This document shows positions 8,236 to 16,014 of a DNA stretch of 35,355 nucleotides, one piece after another. The notes beneath the pieces are model-generated. The model was not told the origin of the DNA. It made no database searches and saw only the letters and a program-made list of their open reading frames with translations. A program made the translations under genes and the position numbers. This DNA is from Myxococcota bacterium (GTDB taxonomy: Bacteria > Myxococcota_A > UBA9160 > UBA4427): positions 1 through 35,355 of the forward strand of contig JAPYTP010000016.1 of assembly GCA_029941885.1 (NCBI GenBank), read 5' to 3'. The stretch's first letter is position 1, and every line of letters starts with the position of its first letter.

Positions 8236-9162
8236 CTAGACGAGCTCGAGTTCGGGATGTCGCGCGGCAAGCATGCGATCGACACCGATCTGCCAAGGCA
8301 CCTCACACGCTCCCGCAAGGCCGATTCGCTTGCTGGGGTCCAGCCAATACTGGTGGATGCCATCGGGGCCCGCCTCGACCTTGGCTTCGCGACCGATCCG
8401 CTTGGCGACATAGTTGGCGAGATCCGGAACGGGAACCCCCTCATCACCCCCCCAATTCGAGATCGTCACCGGCACGGACGCCGCCTCGAGCAGGCCCGAG
8501 GTCTGGGCATAGATGTCGTCCTCGTGAATCGGGCTCATCACGTCGCCCTGCCCCCTCGGCATGACCGGAATCGTTACGCCTCCAAGGATCATGTCGACAA
8601 CCATCGACGGAAACCCGCCGTTGTCGCCATAAGCCGCATTCATCCTCGCAATCGTCGTCGGCAATCCGAATTCCTGGGCCGCGAATTTGGCAACGGCTTC
8701 CTGGGAAATCTTCGAGATGCAATAGGTCGGCGCATAGGGCTGTGGTGTCCCTCCGATCGGATCCGTCTCGAGCACGGGCTTCGAATAATCGCGGGGAGCC
8801 GCGTAGATGCCGCAAGTCGACATCATCAGACAAGCCTTGGCTTTCCGGAAGCGCGACATCACATGCCCGGTCCCCCCTGCATTGATCTCGATCGAGGCGT
8901 CGAAATCCTCACCCGGAACGATCGCCGCCGCGAGATGGAGGACATAGTCGAAATCCTCGGGCGTCTTCGACCAGTCCGGCTTCAACAGATCGACGACCGC
9001 GGTCTCGATTCCGGCTTCCTCGCACCGTTGTCGGGTCGAGGCGTCGCTGAAGCGAGCGACCCCGAAGACCTCGTTGCCTTTCGCGAGCCGCGCGGCGAGC
9101 GGAAATGCAATCTGCCCCGCCGGTCCCGTTACCAGAATTCGCTTCCCCTCGATCTTGCCCAT
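8236..9162 (-). CDS. NAD(P)-dependent oxidoreductase, extended SDR/epimerase family
   Basis: 308 aa from the ATG at 9162, preceded by GCGAGGCGACGAG. The glycine motif TGPAGQIA lies at residues 12-19. Ser115 (MMSTCGIY) and Tyr147-xxx-Lys151 (YCISK) supply the catalytic residues. ARMNAAYGDNGG and a C-terminal substrate-binding part follow, as in extended SDRs such as 3-beta-hydroxysteroid dehydrogenase/isomerase-like and epimerase-like enzymes. It probably oxidises or reduces a hydroxyl group with NAD(P) in the cytoplasm. The remnant VOC gene lies directly downstream on the same strand, so the two may once have formed a catabolic operon. The start is divergent from the YdjM-like gene. The substrate is not readable. 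Confidence 0.9.
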   Translation of the reverse strand: MGKIEGKRILVTGPAGQIAFPLAARLAKGNEVFGVARFSDASTRQRCEEAGIETAVVDLLKPDWSKTPEDFDYVLHLAAAIVPGEDFDASIEINAGGTGHVMSRFRKAKACLMMSTCGIYAAPRDYSKPVLETDPIGGTPQPYAPTYCISKISQEAVAKFAAQEFGLPTTIARMNAAYGDNGGFPSMVVDMILGGVTIPVMPRGQGDVMSPIHEDDIYAQTSGLLEAASVPVTISNWGGDEGVPVPDLANYVAKRIGREAKVEAGPDGIHQYWLDPSKRIGLAGACEVPWQIGVDRMLAARHPELELV

Positions 9163-9349
9163 CTCGTCGCCTCGCTAGTCATTGGAAGACCGAATCCTAG
9201 GCGTCGAGCGGGGCCGCCGCACCCGCGCTCGGCGGATGAGACCGCACTCGATTGGCCGACTGCAAGAACGGATCGGCAGAGGGAACCGGCTTGCGAGTCG
9301 GCCCCGTGTCGGCCACGCTCCAACCGCACCGCGCCCCACAGGAGCCCTG

Positions 9350-9391
9350 ATGAGCCTTGCTGACAGCCCCTTGATCGCGAGAGGTGGCTGA
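9350..9391 (+). other. Tiny upstream ORF overlapping the next start (13 aa)
   Basis: An ATG at 9350 follows CAGGAG and encodes MSLADSPLIARGG, ending in a TGA whose last base is the A of the next gene's ATG (TGATG). It could be a leader ORF for translational coupling. It could equally be chance, since the next gene has its own GAGAGG ribosome-binding site at 9379-9384. The peptide has no recognisable features. Confidence 0.25.
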
Positions 9392-10488
9392 TGGAACCGA
9401 TCACCCAGGCACTTCTCGGCGCCGCCACGGCGGAACTCGTCGTGGGTCGCGAGCTGCACGGACGCGCCCTTGGCTGGGGCGCCGCCATCGGGTTGTCGCC
9501 TGACCTGGACGTGCTCCTCGGCGGCTTGCACAACGGCTACGGAGAGTGGCTCTACCACCGTGGGACGACTCATTCGCTCTGGTTCGGGTTCGTCATGGGG
9601 CCGCTGCTCGGCTGGATCCTCTGGCGATGGCGCGACGGAGGCACCGGGCAGAGCCTCCCCGCGTGGATCAAACTCGCGATCGTCGCGCTCGTCACCCACC
9701 CCCTGCTCGACGGTTTCACGCCCTACGGCACACAGTTGTTTGCCCCCTTCTTCCGCGATCGATTCGCGTGGAATGGTGTCGCGATCGTCGATCCCTTCTA
9801 TTCCCTCGTCCTCGCTGCCGGGGTGGCTTGTGCGGCGGCACGGAGCTGGCCGGAAGCCCGACGTCGAAGGTCGCTGCTGCTCTGTCTCGGTCTCTCGACC
9901 AGCTACCTGATCGGGGGCCTCGGCGTGAATCGCTGGGTCGAGAACGATCTACGGAGAGTTCTCGCAAACCCCGTCCTGTCCGAGGGAGGGGGTGCGATCG
10001 AACGCGTGCGTGCCTATCCGACCATCTTCCAACCCTGGCTTCGAAGCTTCGTCCTGCGAACTCCGGACACCGTCTTCGTGGGACTCCATAGCTGGATGGA
10101 GGCCGGCTGCCCCGCATGGCGAGTCCATCGCCGACCGGATCCGAGCCCGACGATCCGGGCCCTCACCTCCACCTGGGAGGGAGAACTGCTCGCATGGTTC
10201 GCCGACGGCGATACTGCAACCTATGTCCACAGCGAACCGAATGGCCTGACTCGCGTCCGCATCGAAGACGTCCGATACAGCTGGGCGAGTCCCGATGCAC
10301 GGGGAATGTGGGGACTCGAAGCCCGGATCGACACGAACGGTCAGATCGTCGGCAGCATCGATCGACTCACCCGTTTCTCTCCGGGCGCCGGGGACTTTAC
10401 GAGGATCGGTCGCCTGCTCAAGGGTCAACTCCCGACCGTCGACGAGGGCTGGCAACGCCCCTCGAATTGCTCGCCGGGTTCGGGATAG
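9391..10488 (+). CDS. YdjM-like membrane-bound metal-dependent hydrolase (DUF457)
   Basis: 365 aa. The start at 9391 has GAGAGG just upstream. The N-terminal part MEPITQALLGAATAEL is the family opening. SPDLD (about 36-40), HRGTTHS (56-62) and a later THPLLD (about 102-107) form the conserved His/Asp motif set of the YdjM/DUF457 group, which are predicted inner-membrane metal-dependent hydrolases. Hydrophobic stretches at about 64-80, 92-104, 135-150 and 160-172 look like membrane segments. The C-terminal 180 residues form a soluble, probably periplasmic, domain with Trp/Arg-rich beta-like sequence. E. coli YdjM is LexA-regulated; I see no LexA box here. Function is unproven for the family. 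Confidence 0.87.
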   Translation: MEPITQALLGAATAELVVGRELHGRALGWGAAIGLSPDLDVLLGGLHNGYGEWLYHRGTTHSLWFGFVMGPLLGWILWRWRDGGTGQSLPAWIKLAIVALVTHPLLDGFTPYGTQLFAPFFRDRFAWNGVAIVDPFYSLVLAAGVACAAARSWPEARRRRSLLLCLGLSTSYLIGGLGVNRWVENDLRRVLANPVLSEGGGAIERVRAYPTIFQPWLRSFVLRTPDTVFVGLHSWMEAGCPAWRVHRRPDPSPTIRALTSTWEGELLAWFADGDTATYVHSEPNGLTRVRIEDVRYSWASPDARGMWGLEARIDTNGQIVGSIDRLTRFSPGAGDFTRIGRLLKGQLPTVDEGWQRPSNCSPGSG

Positions 10489-10554
10489 ACTCCCCGCGGA
10501 ATGGAACCTTCGACCCGCAGCGGTCTTCGTCCGACATCAGGGAGATTTGCGGCA

Positions 10555-10614
10555 ATGTTCTCACTCACGATTCTCGCAGTCTGCGTAGGCTGCGTTCGCG
10601 CGGGTGCAGAATGA
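10555..10614 (+). other. Short hydrophobic leader ORF overlapping yaiI by ATGA (19 aa)
   Basis: ATG at 10555 lies 9 nt after AGGGAGA (10539-10545), a good ribosome-binding site. It encodes MFSLTILAVCVGCVRAGAE and stops with TGA at 10612-10614, giving a 4-bp ATGA overlap with the downstream start. The yaiI start itself has no purine-rich site near it. This small ORF could therefore deliver ribosomes by translational coupling. The hydrophobic, Cys-containing peptide resembles a short signal segment. Expression is unproven. Confidence 0.35.
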
Positions 10615-11060
10615 CTGAAATCTTTATCGACGGAGACGCGTGTCCGGTCAAGGACGAGGTCTACGCGGTCTCTGCCCGGATCGGTCTCGCGGTCGTCGTC
10701 GTCGCCAACCAGCGCATCCACGTGCCCAGGGATCTCGGTGTCGAGATGATCGTCGTCGAGGAGGGACCGGACGCCGCCGACGACTGGATTGCCGAAGAGA
10801 TCCGAGCGAACGATGTCGTCATCACGGCCGATATCCCCTTGGCGGCACGCTGTCTCGAGGTCGGAGCCTACGCCCTCGGCACGAATGGACGGGAGTTCAC
10901 CCTGGACTCGATCGGCGGCGCCCTCGCCACACGCGAGATCAAGGCCTCGATTCGCGAGTCCGGTGTCATGACGGGCGGTCCCCCGCCCATGACCGCACGC
11001 GACCGTTCGCGATTCTCGAACGAACTCGACCGAATCGTCCACCGCGCTGTGCGCGGCTGA
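10611..11060 (+). CDS. yaiI: YaiI/YqxD family protein (DUF188)
   Basis: 149 aa, the typical family length of about 150. The opening MTEIFIDGDACPVKDEVYAV with the DGDACPVK motif at residues 8-15, NQRIHVP (33-39), the acidic block DAADDWI (54-60), ITADIPLA (71-78) and the GGPPP stretch (122-126) are hallmark features of DUF188. The fold is related to PIN/NYN nucleases by virtue of its conserved acidic residues, but the activity is not established. The frame is open for about 165 codons upstream without family-like sequence, so the ATG at 10611 is preferred. It has no strong ribosome-binding site and overlaps the stop of a short ORF by ATGA. It converges with the USP gene, with one base between stops. 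Confidence 0.95.
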   Translation: MTEIFIDGDACPVKDEVYAVSARIGLAVVVVANQRIHVPRDLGVEMIVVEEGPDAADDWIAEEIRANDVVITADIPLAARCLEVGAYALGTNGREFTLDSIGGALATREIKASIRESGVMTGGPPPMTARDRSRFSNELDRIVHRAVRG

Positions 11061-11061
11061 T

Positions 11062-12003
11062 TCAGTTGGGGCTCTGTTCGCCCTCTTCGGTTCGGTGCCG
11101 AGGCCGAACCGTCAAGACGGGGCATCCGGCATGCTGCACGATTCGCTCTGCCGTCCGCCCGAGCAACGCGTTCATGATCGCCGAGCGGCCCTGGGTGCTC
11201 AACACAATCAAATCGCTGCCCCGCTCTTCCGCCAGACCGGTGATCGCTTCGACGACGCCCCCGTCGAGGATTCTGATCTCGGTCTCGCAGCCGTGAGCAC
11301 GAAGCCGCTGGACGGTCGGCTCGAGTCGCTCTTCCAGAGCCGCCCGACGAGCGTCGGGCTGTCTCCATCTTTCGAGTCGCTCGTGCTGGACCGCTTCGAG
11401 ATAGGGCGGCGTCGAGTCCGCGTAGGTGAGTTCGACGCGTGGTCGGTCAGTCCCTGGATAGAGCGCGAGCAGCATCTCCGCTGCGGCCTCGGCATTCGAC
11501 GACAGATCCGTCTGAAGAATGACCTCGTGGAGGGAATCGATCGGCTCGCGATCACTCGGGTGAACCGTCAAGACGGGACAGGTTGCCCGACCAACGATGT
11601 ATTCGGCGGTACTCCCGAACACGAGATGCTTGAAGCCGGTCGATCCGCGCGTGCCCACCGTGATCAGGTCCGCTCCCTCGGCGGTCGCCATCTCGATCAA
11701 TCGCGGGCCGGGCGGACCCATGTCGAGACGGGTATCGATCTGGATCCCCGACTTCCCGGTCTCATCCGCGAGATCGACGAGGCGCTCGAAGGCGAACTGC
11801 TGGACGTTCGCGTGGTTTTCCGGCAATGCGAGTGGCATCGGATAGGGATCGGCGGGTAACGGTTCGACGACGTGACCCAGCACCAGCCTCGCATGATGTC
11901 GGTGCGCCAGGCTACATGCGTGGCGGATGGCGAGATCCGCGGTCTCAGAAAAATCGGTCGCACAGAGAATGGTCTCGATCGCGTGTTCATCTGCATCGTT
12001 CAT
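11062..12003 (-). CDS. Universal stress protein with two tandem Usp domains
   Basis: 313 aa from the ATG at 12003, with GAGGG upstream. Domain 1 (about 9-148) starts with ETILCATDFSETADLAIRHA and ends with the ATP-binding signature GTRGSTGFKHLVFGSTAEYI (G2xG9xGS type) and CPVLTVHP. Domain 2 (about 158-305) starts VILQTDLSSNAEAAAEM and ends with STQGRSAIMNALLGRTAERI and CPVLTVRP. Both domains retain the phosphate-binding glycines, so nucleotide binding is likely. Tandem Usp proteins are associated with starvation, redox and other stress responses. It lies beside TerB-like and DUF4404 genes, which suits a general stress block, and is divergent from the TerB-like gene across a 380-bp gap. Confidence 0.95.
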   Translation of the reverse strand: MNDADEHAIETILCATDFSETADLAIRHACSLAHRHHARLVLGHVVEPLPADPYPMPLALPENHANVQQFAFERLVDLADETGKSGIQIDTRLDMGPPGPRLIEMATAEGADLITVGTRGSTGFKHLVFGSTAEYIVGRATCPVLTVHPSDREPIDSLHEVILQTDLSSNAEAAAEMLLALYPGTDRPRVELTYADSTPPYLEAVQHERLERWRQPDARRAALEERLEPTVQRLRAHGCETEIRILDGGVVEAITGLAEERGSDLIVLSTQGRSAIMNALLGRTAERIVQHAGCPVLTVRPRHRTEEGEQSPN

Positions 12004-12383
12004 GAGATGATCCCTCGCTCGCTTGGCTCGTCGTCGGGTCCCCCCACAGGCATCACAAAGCGCAATACAGGCCGCTGACTGCTTCTACTATTCCGAAGCC
12101 ATGCCTGATGTATAAAGGGAAGTATACAGCCCGTGCCCCATGCCACCGCGCCTCGCCCTCCGTGCGCGGCTTCGAGCCACCTGCACGCCGGACATCGCGC
12201 CAAAACGCGAGGGTTCACGACATGGTCCACTTGCCGCGGAAGGGATCTCGCGCGCGCCACCAGCGCAAGAGCGGCACCCCTCAGCACGCGTTCCGCCACC
12301 ACTAGGATCGACGAGACGATCCACGCCCGAGAGCGGGCCAGGCTCTGCCGCGAGAGACTTCACACACAGGAAGAAATCGCATC
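12004..12383. other. 380-bp divergent intergenic region
   Basis: This lies between the divergent starts of the USP (minus) and TerB-like (plus) genes. Open frames across it are Arg/Pro/Ala-rich with no family features and I do not call a gene. It holds a perfect TGTATA/TATACA inverted repeat at 12109-12128, about 105 bp from the USP start, in a locally AT-rich patch. An ACAGGAAG ribosome-binding site for the TerB-like gene lies at its right end. Confidence 0.6.
12109..12128. promoter_or_regulatory. Candidate operator: TGTATA-N8-TATACA inverted repeat
   Basis: Perfect 6-bp arms TGTATA (12109-12114) and TATACA (12123-12128) flank an 8-bp spacer AAGGGAAG, in a GC-rich surround. The 20-bp footprint and its location between two divergent stress-type genes fit a dimeric repressor site. 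On the minus strand TATACT could also serve as a -10 element for the USP gene. No regulator gene is nearby to pair with it. Confidence 0.4.
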
Positions 12384-13028
12384 ATGTCCTACTCACACCC
12401 CCTGGCCGATCGCGAAAAGGCCCTCGAAACGGTGTTCTTTCGCAAGGAGAGTGATCGTCTGCTGGCGGCCATGCGAGAACGCGACACTCGTCACTCCCAG
12501 TTCGAGGCGCTCTCGGAAGTTCTCGGACTTCGGGATCCGCACATCATCGACCCCCTCCTCGACATCGGCCTCAAGGAGGAGAGCGTCACCGCCCTCCTGA
12601 TGGCGCCACTCGTCGCGGTCGCCTGGGCGGACCGGACCCTCGACAACGAAGAGCGTCATTTCATCCTGGAGGCTGAAAACGACTTCGGAATCGAGCCGCA
12701 GAGCGAGGCTGGCAAGCTTCTGAGCGTTTGGCTCGAACATCGCCCCCATCGCCCCCATCGCGGCCTGATCGACGCCTGGTCGGCCTACGTCTCGGAGCTG
12801 TGCAGGGTGCTCAAAGCCGTGGAGCGTGTGCGCCTGCGCGAGGACGTCGTCCGCTGGTCCTGGCGGATCGCGAGCGCCGTGGAGAAGTCATTCCTGCGCG
12901 GCGGCGCCCCGACCCGGGCCGAGCGTGCGGTCCTCGAGCAGATCGAGCAGGCGTTTCTGATCGACGGCGATCGGGTCGAGACAAGCGAGACCGGAATATT
13001 GAATCAGGCGATCACGTCGACATCTTGA
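12384..13028 (+). CDS. TerB-like (tellurite resistance TerB domain) protein
   Basis: 214 aa, starting at an ATG 9 nt after ACAGGAAG. A central segment, LLMAPLVAVAWADRTLDNEER (about 71-91) followed by an acidic helix, resembles the TerB-like helical domain. In that domain a 'vAwADG.ld..Er..i' pattern carries conserved acidic residues thought to bind metal. The protein is otherwise all-helical and soluble, with a short His-Arg-Pro repeat at about 119-127 coded by a duplicated 9-bp unit. The C-terminal half, GAPTRAERAVLEQIEQAF, could be a second weak repeat of the same kind. TerB-like domains occur in stress and envelope-associated systems. Its divergent USP neighbour supports a stress role; the actual function is unknown. 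Confidence 0.75.
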   Translation: MSYSHPLADREKALETVFFRKESDRLLAAMRERDTRHSQFEALSEVLGLRDPHIIDPLLDIGLKEESVTALLMAPLVAVAWADRTLDNEERHFILEAENDFGIEPQSEAGKLLSVWLEHRPHRPHRGLIDAWSAYVSELCRVLKAVERVRLREDVVRWSWRIASAVEKSFLRGGAPTRAERAVLEQIEQAFLIDGDRVETSETGILNQAITSTS

Positions 13029-13101
13029 CCTGCGGGGCTCGAAGGGCATCGACGTTCGGGCCACCTCGACCGGACCGCCCCCCGTCGCGCTCAACCGCGT
13101 A

Positions 13102-13389
13102 TCAGATCCCGAGTTCACTCAACGCGTGACTGATGCGCCCGATGATGTGAACGGCCTGGGGGTGGTCGATCTTGATCTGTTCGAGATGATGTCGGAGCCG
13201 CTCGATCCAGGAAGTGTCTGCGGTTTCTCCTGCTTCGATCCAGCGGTCGATCTCGTCGTGAAGGCGACGAAGGTCGGGCAGCGCTTCGGCGGGGTCGGCA
13301 TCCGGCTCCAACCCATGAAGGAGCGTGATCAACTCCCCCACGCGTTCTCGAAGACCGTTCGATTCATCCGGAGATTTGGATTGGGCCAT
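13102..13389 (-). CDS. DUF4404 family protein
   Basis: 95 aa from the ATG at 13389, preceded by GAGAGG. The sequence is helical and acidic. It has LRERVGELITLLHGL near the start, a DEIDRWIE segment, and the closing IIGRISHALSELGI. That closing resembles the conserved C-terminus of DUF4404 proteins (usually 85-95 aa, ending in a hydrophobic '-LG/MGI'). Function of the family is unknown. It lies 90 bp downstream of the LLM flavoprotein gene on the same strand and converges with the TerB-like gene. The family is small and of low complexity, so the assignment is by pattern memory. Confidence 0.75.
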   Translation of the reverse strand: MAQSKSPDESNGLRERVGELITLLHGLEPDADPAEALPDLRRLHDEIDRWIEAGETADTSWIERLRHHLEQIKIDHPQAVHIIGRISHALSELGI

Positions 13390-13479
13390 GTCTACCTCTC
13401 GGCGGGAGAAATATCCCTCCAGAGCGACCTCCTCTCCCGGGAGGCCTCACTGGATGCGATTGGGCAAGGAAATCAGCCG

Positions 13480-14592
13480 CTACTCCTCGAACGCCGGAAT
13501 CACGTATTTCCCGATGTGTTCGATCGCATTCATGTTCTGGTCGTGGGTCATGTTGAACGGATTGAGCAGACAGAAGAGCAGATCGCAGCCCGCCGCTTTG
13601 TAGCGCTTGGCAATCTCGATGCACCGATCCGGATCTCCGACCATCGCTGCGCCCGAATCCTTGATGTAGTCGAAGGTCAGCTGATCGATGGCCCCTGACT
13701 CCACGGCGGCCTTCGCGTCCGCCGTATAGTGATAGGTCCCGAGGTCCCCGTCCTTGCCCCACTTCGCGGCATAGTCAGCGGCCTCACCGATGATCCTCCC
13801 ACCGTGACGCGGATACCAGAGCATCGACTCTTCGGACTCCCGATAGGCTTGCTCGCTCGTGGCCGCGCAATGCGCCATCGTGAAGGCGACGACCTGATCG
13901 TTTCGCATCTTGCCCTTCGGCTCGACACATTCCGCTTGACCTCTCTTGTAGGCCTCCACCCGGGGAATGAGGTCTTCGGGCGGCACCCCGACCGCAAACG
14001 ACAAGAGGCCAACACCCATTTTGCCGACTTCATAGTGCCCGTCGACGCTGGTCGTCGCCGTCCAGATCGGTGGGTGGGGATCCTGGATCGGCTTCGGATG
14101 AACCCGCCGCTTGGGCATCTGCCAATACTTGCCCTCGAATTCGTGTTCTTCCTCCGTCCAACAACCGACGATGTGATCGAGCGCTTCGCCCAGCATCTCG
14201 CGGGTCTCGTGGGGGTTGATTCCGAACCCCTCGAGTTCGAGCCGCGTCGCCGATCGACCCGTTCCGAACTCGACACGTCCATCGGAGAGGTTGTCGAGCA
14301 TCGCGACACTCTCGGCGGTCCGCACCGGGTGGTTGTACGGGCTAGGCGTGAGACGCACGCCGTAGCCGATGCGAAGTGTCGAAGTCCGCGCAGCGATCGC
14401 ACCGTATAGAATTTCGGGATTCGAACAATGGGAGAACTCGTCGAGGAAATGATGCTCGACGGTCCAGACGCTGTGAAAGCCCATTTCTTCGCCGAAAACG
14501 GCCTGGTCGACCATGTTCTTGATGACGGCCTGTTCCTTGCCCGGCGTCCAGGGTCTGGGAACTGGGAGTTCGTAGAACATCGCAAATTTCAT
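13480..14592 (-). CDS. LLM class flavin-dependent oxidoreductase
   Basis: 370 aa. The ATG at 14592 follows GCAGGAGACGACG and begins MKFAMFYELPVPRPW, a family opening; the 35-codon upstream extension is discarded. The luciferase-like core shows GFHSVWTVEHHFLDEFSHC (about 40-58), IRIGYGV-type strand LRIGYGVRLTP, NHPVRTAESVAMLDNLSDGR (about 92-111), VEFGTGRS and HPKPIQDPHPPIW. These resemble FMN-dependent limonene/alkanal monooxygenase-like LLM proteins. The substrate would be hydrophobic and the enzyme would need reduced flavin from a partner reductase, which is not seen nearby. It is divergent from the P450 gene, with 98 bp between starts, suggesting shared control. Confidence 0.93.
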   Translation of the reverse strand: MKFAMFYELPVPRPWTPGKEQAVIKNMVDQAVFGEEMGFHSVWTVEHHFLDEFSHCSNPEILYGAIAARTSTLRIGYGVRLTPSPYNHPVRTAESVAMLDNLSDGRVEFGTGRSATRLELEGFGINPHETREMLGEALDHIVGCWTEEEHEFEGKYWQMPKRRVHPKPIQDPHPPIWTATTSVDGHYEVGKMGVGLLSFAVGVPPEDLIPRVEAYKRGQAECVEPKGKMRNDQVVAFTMAHCAATSEQAYRESEESMLWYPRHGGRIIGEAADYAAKWGKDGDLGTYHYTADAKAAVESGAIDQLTFDYIKDSGAAMVGDPDRCIEIAKRYKAAGCDLLFCLLNPFNMTHDQNMNAIEHIGKYVIPAFEE

Positions 14593-14690
14593 GCGTCGTC
14601 TCCTGCCGGGGCCGACTTGGTGTCGGACGCGGGTTAGGCGATTATAGACCGATCTGATGACTCGGCGCCGACCGATCGAGGAGGATCCGG

Positions 14691-15971
14691 ATGTCAAACG
14701 AGGCTGCTGATTCGCTCATGGCTGCCAATTCGCTCATGGCTGCCAATCCGCTCATGGCTGCCGATTCCCCCCCGGCCGTCATCCCGCTCGAGGAGGATGC
14801 CTTCTGGCAGGATCCCTATCCGATCCTCTCCCGGATTCGCGACCAGCATCGGACCGGTACGACCGATGCGGGCCTGAAGGCGATCCTTCGATGGGACGAC
14901 GCAGAGGACCTCTTGAAGGGAGACCTTTTCGAAAACGAAGGCCTCGAGTATATCGAGCGCCGTGGCTTCAGACCTGGAGATGCGCTCTACGAGTGGCGCC
15001 GGCATTCGATCGGTGCGCTCAATGGTGCGGATCACGCTCGAATCCGTTCCCTGGTGAGCCGCGCCCTGACCCATCGTTCGGTCGACGGCCTCCGCCCGCG
15101 GATTCGGGAACACGCGGAGACTCTCTTGCGAAACGGGGACGCCGACGGACGGATCGAAGCGCGAACACAGTTTGCGACCCGCCTCCCCTTCCTCGCGATC
15201 ACCGACTTTCTCGGGATCCGCATGGATGAGGCAGTCGAGGTTGCCGAGAAGATGGGAGCGGGTTCAGCCGACGCCTTCGGCCCCAAAGTGACCCAGGAAA
15301 TTCGTGACAACGCGAACGGAATGTTCGGAGCGATCATGGAGTTCGTCGCCGAGCTCTATGAGGACCGGCGCAAGGCCCCGCGCGACGACTTGCTGACGGC
15401 GCTGATCTCGTCCGAGGAAGGCGGCGATCGACTGAGCCACGATGAACTGATCGTCTTGTTCACGAACATCTTCGGCGGCGCGATCGAAACGACCGCCAGC
15501 GTGATTGCGAGTGGGCTCTACGAAATGGCGCGACATCCGGAGCAGGCGGCCCTACTCCGATCCGATCCGGAGCGCTGGAAGAAGGGAGCCGCAGAGGAGA
15601 CGATCCGGATGCGGCCCGGCTTCTACGCTGCGGGCAAGAAGGCGGTCCGCGCGCACTCCGCCTACGGGCTCGACTTCGAAGAGGGCGAACCGATCAGTCT
15701 TCTGATCGGGGGGCCGAATCGCGACCCGAGTCGATGGCGGGATCCCGACCGATTCGACATCCAACGCGACCCTCGGATCTGGTCCATGACCTTCAGCATG
15801 GGCGAACACTTCTGCTTGGGTCAGGCGCTCGCGCGCTGTGAAGTCCAGGAAGCGATGGTCGCCTTCGTTCTTCACTGTGACGAAATCGAACTCGAAGGAG
15901 AACCACGCTGGCTGCCCCATGTCATGGTCAACCGCCTGGAGAGTCTGCCGATCCGCTATCGGCCACGCTGA
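14691..15971 (+). CDS. Cytochrome P450
   Basis: 426 aa, starting 7 nt after GAGGAGG. The I-helix oxygen-binding motif is FGGAIETTAS (about 261-270), ExxR is E303-R306 (EETIR), and the heme loop FSMGEHFCLG is at 368-377 with Cys375 as thiolate ligand. There is no N-terminal membrane anchor, so it is a soluble bacterial class I type that needs ferredoxin and a reductase; none is in the window. The first 25 residues contain a threefold LMAA(N/D)(S/P) repeat coded by an 18-bp tandem repeat with in-frame ATGs, ahead of the conserved AFWQDPYPILSRIR. The TPR lipoprotein follows by 43 bp. Likely substrates are hydrophobic, but the family number is not readable. Confidence 0.96.
   Translation: MSNEAADSLMAANSLMAANPLMAADSPPAVIPLEEDAFWQDPYPILSRIRDQHRTGTTDAGLKAILRWDDAEDLLKGDLFENEGLEYIERRGFRPGDALYEWRRHSIGALNGADHARIRSLVSRALTHRSVDGLRPRIREHAETLLRNGDADGRIEARTQFATRLPFLAITDFLGIRMDEAVEVAEKMGAGSADAFGPKVTQEIRDNANGMFGAIMEFVAELYEDRRKAPRDDLLTALISSEEGGDRLSHDELIVLFTNIFGGAIETTASVIASGLYEMARHPEQAALLRSDPERWKKGAAEETIRMRPGFYAAGKKAVRAHSAYGLDFEEGEPISLLIGGPNRDPSRWRDPDRFDIQRDPRIWSMTFSMGEHFCLGQALARCEVQEAMVAFVLHCDEIELEGEPRWLPHVMVNRLESLPIRYRPR
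14709..14762 (+). repeat. Three 18-bp tandem repeats at the 5' end of the P450 gene
   Basis: Units at 14709, 14727 and 14745 share the core TTCGCTCATGGCTGCC with two or three base differences in total, and a partial fourth GATTC follows. Each unit encodes six residues (S/P-LMAA-N/D) and holds an in-frame ATG. Copy-number change would alter only the length of the N-terminal tail. Confidence 0.85.
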
Positions 15972-16014
15972 GTCATCCGGCGAAGAAGCAGTTCCTCCCC
16001 GAAGGAGAGACGAA

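Noticed and set aside
8110-9363. A 417-codon plus-strand frame
   Set aside because: It is antisense to the extended SDR gene with no motif of its own and no ribosome-binding site of note.
12738-12759. Repeat CATCGCCCC in the TerB-like gene as a repeat array
   Set aside because: It has only about two and a half copies of 9 bp, inside a coding frame (His-Arg-Pro repeats). It is noted under the gene but too small for a separate feature.
13434-13443. CTCCCGGGAG palindrome between the LLM gene and DUF4404, as a terminator
   Set aside because: It has no loop and no T-run; a self-complementary 10-mer is expected by chance in GC-rich DNA.
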